Shown piece after piece: positions 16,962 to 26,280 of a stretch of 64,000 bases of DNA; positions within the stretch are counted from its first letter, which is position 1, and every line of letters begins with the position of its first letter. The stretch covers positions 3,890,001 to 3,954,000 of the forward strand of contig NZ_AP022870.1 in assembly GCF_011764545.1 (NCBI RefSeq), written 5' to 3'. A program made the translations under genes and the position numbers. Source of the DNA: Phytohabitans flavus (GTDB lineage Bacteria; Actinomycetota; Actinomycetes; Mycobacteriales; Micromonosporaceae). The notes under the pieces were generated by a model. The model was not told the origin of the DNA. It ran no database searches and saw only the letters and a list, made by a program, of their open reading frames with translations.

Positions 16962-17995
16962 CGCGCACCGTCCAGCGACACCCTCGGGTCCACGAGCCGG
17001 TGGATCACGTCGCCGAGCAGGTTTCCGATGAACACGAAGACGGTGGTGAACAGTGCGATGCCAAGCAGGAGCGGCACGTCCTGCCGCAGCGCGGCGGTTG
17101 TCGTCGCCTCGCCCAGGCCGGGGTAGGAGAAGACCTGTTCGGCGAGGATCGAACCGCCGAACAGCTCACCGAACGAGGCGAACGAGAGCATGAGGGCCGG
17201 GGCACAGGCGTTGCGCAGGATCCGGTGCCGGACCAGGCCCCAGCCTCGCTCGCCCTGTGCGCGTGCGAAGGCGACGTGGTCACTGGCGAGGGCTTCGACG
17301 ACGGCTTGGCGGGTGTGCAGCACGATCGGAGCGACTCCGACAATGCTCAGCGCTACCGCTGGAAGGATCAGGTGGTGCAGCCGATCCCAGATGGTGACCT
17401 CGTCCGCCATCGCTCCGATCGGGACCGCGCAGCACACCGGCGCGACCCGCAGGGCGACGGCGAAGACGTACAGCAGCAGCAGTGCCACCCAGAACGTCGG
17501 CGCGGAGGCGAGGGTGTAGGCCCACCAGGTCAGGACCCGGTCCACCCACCGTCCTCGGAAGTACCCGGCGAGCAGCCCCATCCCGAAGCCGAGGACCGCG
17601 GACAGCGACCAGGCGGCGATCATCAGGGCGAGGCTGGTGAGGAACCGCTCGGCGATGACGTCGACGACCGGCTGGTTGAACACGATCGAGTCGCCGAGGT
17701 TGCCCTGAACGACCTCTCTGGCCCAGGCGAGGAAGCGCGTCAGGGGCGGGTCGTTGAAGCCCCACGTTTCTTCGATGACCGCACGCTGCTCCGGCCCGAG
17801 CCGGGTGACCTCGGCACCGACGTACGCCCGGACCGGGTCGACCGGCGACGCCATCATGAGACTGAACGCGGCGACCGCGACCCCGCAGAGCAGGACCACG
17901 AGCCGCAGGGCGCGGCGGGCCACGAACCGCCCCCAGCGAAAGCCGCCAGGAACGGTACGGGCCGCCGGCACGCGACGTGTGTCGACGGCTGTCAT
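16958..17995 (-). CDS. ABC transporter permease (NikB/DppB type)
   Basis: 345 residues with about six membrane helices. Typical family features are the N-terminal helix, the PVDPVRAYVG segment after it, and the EAA-like loop FARAQGERGWGLVRHRILRNA. It starts 3 bases after the binding-protein stop, so it belongs to the same transcript. Its role is one half of the nickel/peptide channel. Confidence 0.9.
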   Translation of the reverse strand: MTAVDTRRVPAARTVPGGFRWGRFVARRALRLVVLLCGVAVAAFSLMMASPVDPVRAYVGAEVTRLGPEQRAVIEETWGFNDPPLTRFLAWAREVVQGNLGDSIVFNQPVVDVIAERFLTSLALMIAAWSLSAVLGFGMGLLAGYFRGRWVDRVLTWWAYTLASAPTFWVALLLLYVFAVALRVAPVCCAVPIGAMADEVTIWDRLHHLILPAVALSIVGVAPIVLHTRQAVVEALASDHVAFARAQGERGWGLVRHRILRNACAPALMLSFASFGELFGGSILAEQVFSYPGLGEATTTAALRQDVPLLLGIALFTTVFVFIGNLLGDVIHRLVDPRVSLDGAR

Positions 17996-17998
17996 GGG

Positions 17999-19597
17999 TC
18001 AGCAGGTCCACGTCCACCGGGCAATGCCGGCGGTGATCGGCCAGCCGTGCCCGTGCGGTTCAGTCTGTGGCTTGCCGAGGCCGAGACAGGTGTTCGTGTA
18101 GTAAACGTGGTCGAGGTTGACCAGCCACGCCCACGCCGCGTCGGCGGATGCGGCGAAGCCGTTCCCGCTGGCGTCGAGTTGCGCGGCGCGCCATTCGGCG
18201 TTGGCCGCCTCTGGGTCGGCTGTGGACAGTGCCGCGTCAAGGTGGCGGTCGACGTCCGGGTTGGCGTAGAAGCCGGTGTTCCAGTACTCGACACCGGCCT
18301 GGCGTGAGCTGTACAGGTTGTACATCTCCGTCGGGTCGTGCGATCCCCACCCGAACAGCACGGCGTCGGTGTGCATCCGTTGTTCGATCTCCTCCCAGGT
18401 GGCCGCCTTCGGCTCGATCCGGATCCCGACCGGTGCCACCTGGTCGGCGAGCGCGACCGCGAGTCCCTGGCGCAGGGTGTCGTCGGCCGGGTAGAGCACG
18501 GTGAACGCGGCCTCGACGCCGGCCTTCTCCCGCACGCCGTCGCCGTCGGCGTCCTTCCAGCCCGCCGCGTCGAGCAGCGATCGGGCGTCGTCGGGCTTGT
18601 TGTCGGTGATGGCCGACCTGGGCTCGTACCAGGGCGCGCCGTCGGCCGGTCCAGTGGCCGGCGAACCGTACCCGTGCAGCACGCCCTCGACCAGCACCTG
18701 CCGGTTGGCGGCCAGGTTGACCGCTGGCCGGATCGCCCGATCCGAGGTGACATCGTTGCCGATCGGGGCACCCTTGTCGGTCTTACGCCCATCGTCGGGC
18801 ACGTACGGGAACATCACACCGCGGTTGTCGATCGACGGCACCTTCACCAGCGTCATGCCCTGGATGTCACCGGTGACAAGTGTTGACGGAACCGAGGCGA
18901 GCTGGACCTGGCCGGCGCGCGCCGCGGCAAGGGTGCCGTCCTCGTCGGTGAAGAGGAACACGATCCGCTCGAAGGACGGCTTGTCGCCGTAGTACTTCTC
19001 GTTGCGCTGGACGATGAGCTGCTGGCCCTTGTCCCACTGCACGAAGGTAAACGGGCCCGACCCAATCGGACGCTGCGCATAGTCGGCGCCGTGGGCGTGC
19101 TCGGGCACGATGCCCAGCGACGCCAGCCGGTAGACGAACGTGCTCTGCGGCCGCTGCAGGACGAACTCGACAGTCGTGTCGTTGGTTGCCGTGGCGGTCG
19201 CGAGGGCACTGACGTCAGTCAGGCCGGGCTGCTGCTTCGCGGTCACGAACGTGTAGGCCACGTCGCCAGCCGTCACAGGCTTCCCGTCGGTGAACACGGC
19301 ATCATCACGCAGCGAAACGGTCCACTTCAGACCGTCCGGGCTCACCTGGTACCCGGTGGCCAGGTCGTTGACGATCTTCAGGTCGGTGTCGAGCTTCAGC
19401 AGCGTCGACTGGAACAGCGGCGATCCGTAGCGCCCCCACCCCAAGGTCGGGTCGTACCCGTCCTCCGACTCACCGCCGATCGCCAAGCGCAGCTCGGTCG
19501 GGGTAGGCCTATCCGTCGCCGACTCGCCATCACCGCCGCTGCACCCGGCCGCCGCCAACAGGCAAGCAACGAGCACGGCCACACCACGAACACGCAT
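17999..19597 (-). CDS. Nickel/peptide-type substrate-binding lipoprotein (NikA-like, SBP_bac_5)
   Basis: 532 residues from an ATG that follows GGGGAGA by 6 bases. The lipobox LAAAGC gives Cys19. The body is a family 5 extracellular binding protein (GYDPTLGWGRYGSPLFQSTLL, VTAGDVAYTFVTAKQ, GSGPFTFVQWDKGQ). Family 5 proteins bind peptides, nickel chelates or other ligands, so sequence alone does not fix the substrate. The Nur-type operator 48 bp upstream and the nearby Nur-like gene argue for nickel. First gene of the five-gene operon. Confidence 0.88.
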   Translation of the reverse strand: MRVRGVAVLVACLLAAAGCSGGDGESATDRPTPTELRLAIGGESEDGYDPTLGWGRYGSPLFQSTLLKLDTDLKIVNDLATGYQVSPDGLKWTVSLRDDAVFTDGKPVTAGDVAYTFVTAKQQPGLTDVSALATATATNDTTVEFVLQRPQSTFVYRLASLGIVPEHAHGADYAQRPIGSGPFTFVQWDKGQQLIVQRNEKYYGDKPSFERIVFLFTDEDGTLAAARAGQVQLASVPSTLVTGDIQGMTLVKVPSIDNRGVMFPYVPDDGRKTDKGAPIGNDVTSDRAIRPAVNLAANRQVLVEGVLHGYGSPATGPADGAPWYEPRSAITDNKPDDARSLLDAAGWKDADGDGVREKAGVEAAFTVLYPADDTLRQGLAVALADQVAPVGIRIEPKAATWEEIEQRMHTDAVLFGWGSHDPTEMYNLYSSRQAGVEYWNTGFYANPDVDRHLDAALSTADPEAANAEWRAAQLDASGNGFAASADAAWAWLVNLDHVYYTNTCLGLGKPQTEPHGHGWPITAGIARWTWTC

Positions 19598-19644
19598 GCA
19601 AATCTCCCCACGAGTCGCCCAAGGCTGCTGCCATCCTCTTGCTA

Positions 19645-19661
19645 TTGCAGAGCTGTGGCAA
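19645..19661. promoter_or_regulatory. Nur-type operator 1, upstream of the nickel importer operon
   Basis: TTGCAG-AGCTG-TGGCAA fits the Streptomyces Nur box layout (tTGCaa, 5 bases, ttGCAa). The flanks extend the symmetry to TATTGC...GCAATA (19643-19663). It lies 48 bp upstream of the nikA-like start, where a repressor would block the promoter. Confidence 0.75.
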
Positions 19662-19793
19662 TAAGGCGGGATGAAGATCGCGACAATGCCGGGCCTCCAC
19701 ATGGTGGCCATCCCGAACGCCGCCCCGGTCATGCCTGGGCGTGCCGCCGGTCGCAGCCATCCGCCTCAGCTGAAGGCGTGGCCCACCAGTCTT

Positions 19794-19810
19794 CTGCAAG
19801 TAGTTTGCAA
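19794..19810. promoter_or_regulatory. Nur-type operator 2, upstream of a 35-codon ORF
   Basis: CTGCAA-GTAGT-TTGCAA is the closest match of the three to the Nur box, with TGCAA and TTGCA perfectly inverted about a 5-base spacer. It is 21 bases upstream of the ATG of a short plus-strand ORF, the same distance as operator 3 from its gene. Confidence 0.72.
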
Positions 19811-19831
19811 GAGCAAGAGATTGGTGAGAAG

Positions 19832-19939
19832 ATGGCGGTGGATCTCGGCGGCTCGCCGGCGGGATCCATCGCGATAATCCCGGGCGTCCGGGCATTCGCT
19901 GGAGCCGTGGCTTGGGGTCGCCCGCGAGGTGGGTGGTAG
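19832..19939 (+). pseudogene. Short ORF, likely truncated copy of the gene at 20741
   Basis: 35 codons starting MAVDLGGSPAGSIAIIPGVR and ending at a TAG. The first ~22 codons resemble the N-terminus of the gene at 20741 (MEPGGDAPLGSVAMIPGVR), with a 26-base stretch of DNA nearly identical. The upstream Nur-type box is also shared at the same distance. It reads as a duplicated promoter plus gene start whose remainder has been lost. A functional small protein cannot be excluded. The rest of the gap 19940-20211 holds nothing I can name. Confidence 0.55.
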
Positions 19940-20211
19940 TGGCCGCGGTGCCACTGGGTGTCCGGGCGCCTGCGCGCGATGCCGATGCCGGCACCATCGG
20001 CCTGCCGCTCAGTCGTTCCGGTTGGCGGGCAGGTCGGCGGCGGCGAGCACCTCGGCGCGTCCCCGCCGTGCTGGACATCGCCCGCCGCCATGTGCTGCTG
20101 CTGTCCGGCCGCCGGCAGCAGCGACCCGCCGCAGGCCGCCAACGTACTCCGCCTGATCATCGGCCATGCAGAAAGGGCCGGTGCCCGTCCGAGCGCGTTA
20201 CGCTCAGCACC

Positions 20212-20682
20212 ATGACCCGTACGGTTACCCGGCGGGAGACCGCCTTCGACCCCGCCGCCCGAGCCGTATGGGCCTGGACGAAGCTCGACGCCATCGGCAG
20301 CCGGCACACCATCGCCCGCAGCCTGGTCATCGACATCCTCGCGGCGGTCGACGGGCACCTGTCGGTCACCGAGATTCACGAGCGCGTGGCAGCCACCCGC
20401 CCCGAGATCAACCTGTCCACCGTGCACCGCACGGTCACGTTCCTGGTCGAGCACGGCGTCGCGCACGTGCTGCCCTGGCCTGGCGAGGGACGGTACGGGC
20501 TCAACGACCACCCGCACCACCACGCCGTCTGCGACACCTGCGGGTCCATCTCCGAGATCGACGCCGAGACACTCTCCACCGCCGTGTCCGCGGCCGAGGA
20601 GAGCAGCGGCTTCACGCTGGGTGATGCCGGCGTCGCGCTATTCGGTCGTTGCCCGGCCTGTCGCGGGGAGACACGCCACTAA
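20212..20682 (+). CDS. nur: Fur-family metalloregulator, probably Nur (nickel-responsive)
   Basis: 156 residues. A winged helix occupies roughly residues 30-95 with the recognition helix NLSTVHRTVTFLVEHG. The hinge and dimer domain carry a His-rich metal site (HPHHH, 100-104) and two CxxC pairs (107-110 and 147-150) for structural zinc. The ending GFTLGDAGVALFGRCPAC resembles the end of Streptomyces coelicolor Nur. Zur is the main alternative. The three Nur-type boxes, the nikABCDE-like operon and sodF on either side favour Nur. It would repress nickel uptake and sodF when nickel is plentiful. Confidence 0.8.
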   Translation: MTRTVTRRETAFDPAARAVWAWTKLDAIGSRHTIARSLVIDILAAVDGHLSVTEIHERVAATRPEINLSTVHRTVTFLVEHGVAHVLPWPGEGRYGLNDHPHHHAVCDTCGSISEIDAETLSTAVSAAEESSGFTLGDAGVALFGRCPACRGETRH

Positions 20683-20702
20683 CTGATGCCACATCTGTGT
20701 TG

Positions 20703-20719
20703 TTGCAGATGCTTGGCAA
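20703..20719. promoter_or_regulatory. Nur-type operator 3, upstream of the sodF operon
   Basis: TTGCAG-ATGCT-TGGCAA has exactly the same half-sites as operator 1 with a different 5-base spacer. It lies in the 50-bp gap between the nur-like gene and the operon that contains sodF, 21 bases before the ATG at 20741. In Streptomyces, sodF is under direct Nur repression. Confidence 0.78.
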
Positions 20720-20740
20720 CAGCATCGTAGGATGACGGTC

Positions 20741-21243
20741 ATGGAACCTGGCGGCGACGCGCCGTTGGGCTCCGTCGCGATGATCCCGGGCGTCCGGGCG
20801 CTGGTCGAGACCGTGCTGTTGAGCGCGCGGGACGGAGAGCTGTGCTTCCGTACCGTGGCGCGGCCGCTCGGTGGCGGGCAGCACCCGGACGCCTGCGCGC
20901 GGAGCCTGGCCGGCCCCGGTGTGGGGCTGCTCCACTCGACCTCGTGGCGGTTCGCCGAGGGCGGGATCGTGCTCACCTACGTCGGGCTACCCGACCCCGA
21001 CGAGGCCGCCCAGGTCCAGCCGGTACTCGACCTCCCGCGGTGCGCGGCGCGGATCCGCTGACCCCCAGCCCGCCGGTGGTACGCCAGGTCGACGTCGCCG
21101 CGCATGCCTGCCGTCACCTGGCGTTCCTGCGGCACACCGACCCCCAGGTCGCTGGCACCGTCGCTGGGGCGGCGGAGGTTTGGGACTTGATCGATGTGTT
21201 CACCCCGGCGGTGGCCGGGCTCCTACCCATGGAATCGAGGTAA
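20741..21243 (+). CDS. Uncharacterised actinobacterial protein, one-base frameshift
   Basis: About 168 residues read across the break. I do not recognise a named family. The first part ends VGLLHSTSWRFAEGGIVLTYVGLPDP. The second frame continues VDVAAHACRHLAFLRHTDPQV and ends ID-VFTPAVAGLLP. The two parts join if one C is added near 21038-21042 (giving a DPPAV or DLPAV junction), and both halves look like one soluble protein with a conserved His/Cys cluster. An ATG at 20732 is also in frame. It is directly downstream of a Nur-type box and 7 bases before sodF, so it is probably co-regulated with sodF. Confidence 0.65.
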
Positions 21244-21250
21244 CTCCACC

Positions 21251-21868
21251 GTGGCCGTGTACTCGCTGCCCGACCTCCCCTACGACTACGCGGCCTTGGA
21301 GCCGCATATCAATGGGCAGATCCTGGAGCTGCACCACGACAAGCACCATGCCGCGTACGTCAAGGGCGCCAACGACACCCTCGACCGGCTTGCCGAGGCC
21401 CGCGACAAGGGTGACTTCACCTCCATCGTCGGGCTGGAGAAGACCCTCGCGTTCAACGTCTCGGGCCATGTGCTGCACACGCTGTACTGGCAGAACATGA
21501 CCCCGGACGGCGGCGAACGCCCAGACGGCGAGCTGGCCGAGGCGATCACCGAGCACTTCGGGTCGTTCGAGGCGTTCCATGGCCAAATGTCCGCCGCGAC
21601 CACGCTCGTGCAGGGCTCCGGCTGGGGTGTGCTGTCCTATGAGCCGGCGTCGCGACGGCTGATTGTGGAGCAGGTCTACGACCACCACGGCAACGTCGGC
21701 ATCGGGTCGGTGCCGTTGCTGGCCTTCGACGCCTGGGAGCACGCCTACTACCTGCAGTACCGCAACGTGCGCCCGGACTTCGTCAAGGCCATGTGGGAGG
21801 TCGTCAACTGGCCCGACGTCGCCGCCCGCTACGCCGCCGCCACCGCGACCACCGCGCCGGCCGGGTGA
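21251..21868 (+). CDS. sodF: Superoxide dismutase, Fe/Mn family (SodF type)
   Basis: 205 residues from a GTG start (VAVYSLPDLPYDYAALEP). Metal ligands are His28 (in LELHHDKHH), His76 (in HTLYW), Asp160 and His164 (in FDAWEHAYYLQY). The sequence is close in pattern to Streptomyces SodF, including TLVQGSGWGVLSYEP and QVYDHHGNVG. It converts superoxide to peroxide and oxygen in the cytoplasm. A Nur-type box lies upstream of its operon, so it should be expressed when nickel is too low for the nickel SOD. The nickel enzyme SodN is not in this window. Confidence 0.93.
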   Translation: MAVYSLPDLPYDYAALEPHINGQILELHHDKHHAAYVKGANDTLDRLAEARDKGDFTSIVGLEKTLAFNVSGHVLHTLYWQNMTPDGGERPDGELAEAITEHFGSFEAFHGQMSAATTLVQGSGWGVLSYEPASRRLIVEQVYDHHGNVGIGSVPLLAFDAWEHAYYLQYRNVRPDFVKAMWEVVNWPDVAARYAAATATTAPAG

Positions 21869-22152
21869 ACCCGACCACCCCGGAGGCGGCGATCGCCGCC
21901 GTGCTGCCCGCCGCACTGGAGCTGACCACCGCGTACACGGCTGCGAGTGACGACCCCAGCCTGTACTGGCAGACGATGCGGCGGGTGCTCGGCGAGTCGA
22001 TGGACGGCGCCGACCCGGCCACCGCGATGGCCCAGCTCATCTTCGGGCTCTCCGCCCTGTCCGGGATCCTGCTCGACGACCTCGCCGAGCACACCGGCCA
22101 GGACCGGGCCGCGCTGCTGGCAGAGATCCACCGCGCCTACCTGACCGGGTGA
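21865..22152 (+). CDS. Small helical hypothetical protein co-transcribed with sodF
   Basis: 95 residues from a GTG that overlaps the sodF stop. The sequence is mostly alpha-helical, with no membrane segment and no Cys. A Trp-Gln-Thr-Met segment (LYWQTMRRVLGESM) and the hydrophobic stretch MAQLIFGLSALSGILLDDLAEHTG suggest a compact helical bundle. The family is not recognised. The tight overlap implies coupled translation with sodF and a role in the same response (inference). Confidence 0.7.
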   Translation: MNPTTPEAAIAAVLPAALELTTAYTAASDDPSLYWQTMRRVLGESMDGADPATAMAQLIFGLSALSGILLDDLAEHTGQDRAALLAEIHRAYLTG

Positions 22153-22158
22153 ACGAGC

Positions 22159-22473
22159 GTGGACGCGTCCGGGTGGGCGAGGCGGGCGGTAACAGTCGCC
22201 AATGCCTGCCCGGACACGCTCACCGTCCTGCGTTACCTGCTGGCCGAATGGCCCCGGCGACAGCAGGCCGCCACGCTCAATGACCTGGCCGCGTTCCGCT
22301 ACGCCCACGGCCGGCTGCGGCAGGTGTTCACCGCCGCAGCCGCCAGCCGCGACACCGAGGCCGTCGACTGGGTGCGCTGGGAGGTTCGGGTCCGCCAAGC
22401 CGCCGACACGGTCGGCTTCCACCCGGTCGCCGACAGCCTCACCCTGTCTGGACACTGTGGACAATGCGCCTGA
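22159..22473 (+). CDS. Hypothetical protein, end of the sodF operon
   Basis: 104 residues from a GTG start 6 bases after the previous stop. It is rich in Arg and Trp (AVDWVRWEVRVRQAAD) and ends in GHCGQCA, where a CxxC could bind metal. No family is recognised. The close spacing places it in the sodF operon. Confidence 0.6.
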   Translation: MDASGWARRAVTVANACPDTLTVLRYLLAEWPRRQQAATLNDLAAFRYAHGRLRQVFTAAAASRDTEAVDWVRWEVRVRQAADTVGFHPVADSLTLSGHCGQCA

Positions 22474-22580
22474 CCGGGCGACGCCCCGTTTCGAGGTCCG
22501 CCACGGCGGCGCAGACCGCGTTCTGATGTCGGTGAGGTGGCGGATCTCTCGGACACCCGGTGCGACAAGCGTAGAGCGGC

Positions 22581-22838
22581 ATGAGCGCTATTCACCGAGG
22601 TGACGAGCACCTGCATTACAGCGACCACTCCCACCGGTGGATCGCCCCGCCGGACGTCGACCAGGCCATCTGGGAGGCCGGGATGCAGGCGCACATGGCG
22701 CAGCATCGGGCGACGATGGGCGGGCCGTTCAACATCGACGAACTCGTCGAGGTACCCAAGACCCGCACGCCCGCCCGGCGGGATCAGATCGTCGAGATGC
22801 CCACGCCACGCGTTGCCCGCCAGCGACGGGCGGCCTGA
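22581..22838 (+). CDS. Small His-rich hypothetical protein
   Basis: 85 residues. The N-terminal half is rich in His and Asp (MSAIHRGDEHLHYSDHSHRW) and the C-terminal half is basic with a run of Thr-Pro-Arg. No family is recognised and no clear RBS precedes the ATG, so the call rests on codon pattern and lack of an overlapping gene. The His clusters could bind a metal, which would fit the nickel locus beside it, but this is speculation. Bases 22474-22580 hold nothing recognisable. Confidence 0.5.
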   Translation: MSAIHRGDEHLHYSDHSHRWIAPPDVDQAIWEAGMQAHMAQHRATMGGPFNIDELVEVPKTRTPARRDQIVEMPTPRVARQRRAA

Positions 22839-22984
22839 CCAGACCTGCCCGTTGCGCTCGGCGGATGTCCACCGCGGCCGGGCCAGCGTTGTCGGCCGCT
22901 GGCGAGCCGCTCCGCCCCGATACTGGCGGCCTCGGCCTGGAGCCTCGTGGTCCAATGGTCCGAGGCGGTGGCCGGGTCGGGTTG

Positions 22985-23437
22985 TCAGCGGTGGAGTTTG
23001 GCCCACCGCGCGGCGTCGGCGACGAGGGACGGCAACTCGGGGCTGGTGCTGAGGGCCGCGAGGTCAGACACGGAGACCCACTCGCAGCCGGCGGGGTCGC
23101 CTGCGGGTACGTCTTCGATTGGTTGGCAGACGTAGACCATGTCGAGGTGGCGGTGTGGGCCGACCGCGTCGTCGTCGGCCTGTGTCTCGAGGATGACGTA
23201 GGGCGGAGTATGCGTGGTAGCCGTCGGGTGGGCGAAGACAACGTCGCTGATCGTCTTGACCCGCAGGCCGGTGTATTCGTTGACCTCCCGGAGCGCCGCG
23301 TGCGCGGGATCCTCGCCTGAGTGGATGTGACCGCCAGGGCAGGACCATCGGTCGAGGACGTCGTCGTGTACGAGCAGCACTCGGTCTGCTCCGTCAAGGA
23401 CGATCGCGGATGCGGAAAAGTGCCGGATCTCCGTCAT
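22985..23437 (-). CDS. NUDIX hydrolase
   Basis: 150 residues. The Nudix box is present as GGHIHSGEDPAHAALREVNEYTGL (about residues 35-58): Gly, Glu after five residues, then REV and the first Glu of EExG, with the second Glu replaced by Tyr. Nudix enzymes hydrolyse nucleoside diphosphate derivatives using a metal held by that box. The substitution may weaken metal binding but occurs in working members. It stands alone, divergent from the cyclase gene. Confidence 0.85.
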   Translation of the reverse strand: MTEIRHFSASAIVLDGADRVLLVHDDVLDRWSCPGGHIHSGEDPAHAALREVNEYTGLRVKTISDVVFAHPTATTHTPPYVILETQADDDAVGPHRHLDMVYVCQPIEDVPAGDPAGCEWVSVSDLAALSTSPELPSLVADAARWAKLHR

Positions 23438-23661
23438 GAAACTGCCTTTCCCCAGGACATGTCACGTCAGAAGCGCTGCCTTTGGGGAGAGTATTGACTT
23501 CTCGCGTGTAAGGCGCTTAAACGGCCAAATCTCCATCTGTTGGTGACGGCGATGCCGCTGCTGTCGTGCGGCGCCGATACCTCGGACGGGCGCCCACCGA
23601 TCAAGGACGCGCCCCTCTGAATCCCAGAGAAAGCTGCCCGCATCGGGTGGGGCTTGCTCGG

Positions 23662-23738
23662 TTGTGGAAGCGCGGAGGGTGAGGCCGCGGGAGCAGCGGT
23701 CCGGACCACCGCGGACATCGCGGTAGCCCAAATCTTGG
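23662..23738 (+). repeat. Dispersed intergenic repeat, copy B (forward, most complete)
   Basis: About 77 bases with the blocks TTGTGGAAGCGCGGAGGG, TGAGGCCGCGGGAGCAGC, the 10-base palindrome GGTCCGGACC, ACCGCGGACATCGCGGT (6-bp hairpin) and AGCCCAAATCTTGG. The same blocks recur in order at 14.4, 43.7, 44.2, 44.9 and 53.1 kb. Nothing else is recognised in the 470-bp gap 23438-23911. Confidence 0.85.
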
Positions 23739-23911
23739 TCCTGGAATTGATCCTCCAGCCTGGAGCTGGTCTCGCGGCGAGAAGGCGCATGCTCCACATC
23801 GGACAGCTGCTGAACGGCGACGCGGCGGCGGGACCGCTCGCGGGTGACCAAGCCCCCGCGCACGACCTGATCGGCTCTTGTCTGGCTCGCGGGTGGATCT
23901 ACGGTCCACCC

Positions 23912-24669
<758 letters not shown>

Positions 24670-24673
<4 letters not shown>

Positions 24674-26277
24674 ACGTCGCCGCCGCCGTCGGGCAGGCCC
24701 TGGTCGACCACGGCGTGCGGGAGGTCTTCGGCGTCGTCGGCAGCGGCAACTTCCACGTGACGAACGCGCTTGTCGCTGCCGGCGCCCGCTTCCACGCGGC
24801 GGCCCACGAGGGCGGCGCGGCGAGTATGGCCGACGGGTACGCGCGGGTCTCCGGCCGCCTCGGCGTGCTCACCGTGCACCAGGGCCCGGGCGTGACGAAC
24901 GCGCTGACCGGGATCGCCGAGGCGGCGAAGAGCCGTACCCCATTGGTGGTCCTGGCCCCGGAGGCGACGAGCCCGCACTCCAACTTCCACATCGACCTGC
25001 CCGCCCTGGCCGCGTCGGTGGGCGCGGACTTCCGGCGGGTGGCGGCAGCCTCCGTGTACGCGGACGTGGCCTGGGCCTGCGCCGCCGGCCGCACGGTGGT
25101 GCTGGGCCTCCCGCTCGACGTCCAGTCCCAGGCCGCCGGTCCCGCGTCCGACCCTCCGCCGCTCGCACCCGCCGAGCCGGCCCCGGACGTCGGGTCCCTT
25201 GTGGACGCGCTCGCCGCCGCCCAGCGGCCGGTCTTCATCGCCGGCCGGGGTGCCGCCCGCCGCGGCGAGGCGGCCCGTACCGCGATCGCCGCCCTGGCCG
25301 ACCAGCGCGGCGCCCTCCTCGCGGTGTCCGCCGCCGCCCGCGGCCTCTTCGCCGGCGACCCGTGGTACCTGGACGTCTCCGGCGGCTTCGCCACCCCGCT
25401 CGCCGCCGAGCTCATCGGCGGCGCCGACCTGGTGGTCGCGTGGGGCAGCACGCTGAACATGTGGACCACCCGCCACGGCCGCCTGATCCCGCCCGGCGCG
25501 ACGGTCGCACAGGTCGACGTGGACCCGGCCGCGCTCGGCCGCCACCGCGAGGTCGACGTGGCCGTGACCGGCGACGTGGTCGAGGTGGCCCGCGCCTGCG
25601 CCGGCCTTGGCCATGACGAGGGCTGGCGCACCCCCGAGCTGCGGACCCGGATCGCCGCCGAGGGCCGGTGGCGCGACGTGCCGTACCAGGACACGACCGG
25701 CGGCGGGCGCATCGACCCCCGTACGCTCAGCGCCGCGCTCGACGACCTGCTCCCCGCGGAACGCACCGTGGTCGTCGACTCGGGCAACTTCATGGGCTAC
25801 CCGGCGATGTACATGTCGGTGCCGGACGCGGCCGGCTTCTGCTTCACCCAGGCGTTCCAGTCGATCGGGCTGGGCCTCGCCTCCGCGCTCGGCGCCGCGG
25901 TCGCCCGCCCGGACCGCCTGACGGTGGCCGCACTCGGCGACGGCGGCTTCCTGATGTCGGTCGCCGAGCTCACCACCGCCGCCCGCCTTGCCCTCCCGCT
26001 GCTCGTCGTGGTCTACGACGACGCCGCCTACGGCGCCGAGGTCCACCACTTCGGCCCGCACGGCCACCCGCTGGACACGGTGACGTTCCCGGACACGGAC
26101 CTGGCCGCGACCGCGCGGGGCTTCGGCTGCGCGTCACTCACGGTCCGCGCTTTGGACGACCTCGACGGTGTACGGGAGTGGCTGCGCGGCCCCCGCGCCA
26201 CCCCCCTGGTGGTCGACGCCAAGGTCGTCTCGACCGAGCCGTCCTGGTGGCTCGAAGAAGCCTTCCGCGGCCACTGA
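24670..26277 (+). CDS. Thiamine-diphosphate-dependent enzyme (acetolactate synthase/decarboxylase superfamily)
   Basis: 535 residues from a GTG overlapping the cyclase stop. Domain order is the pyrimidine-binding domain (catalytic Glu in AAHEGGAASMADGYAR near residue 50), a central domain, and the pyrophosphate-binding domain (GDGGFLMSVAELTTAA, then YDDAAYG in place of the usual NN). Members include acetolactate synthase, benzoylformate decarboxylase and sulfopyruvate decarboxylase. The catalytic role here is not determined; pairing with a cyclase suggests degradation of an aromatic or heterocyclic compound. Confidence 0.85.
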
Positions 26278-26280
26278 CGG

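Noticed and set aside
19729..20523. Minus-strand frame starting near 20163 with LAACGGS, like a lipoprotein
   Set aside because: The match is limited to a short lipobox-like string; the rest has no binding-protein features and overlaps the nur gene and operator 2. It could be a remnant, but support is too weak.
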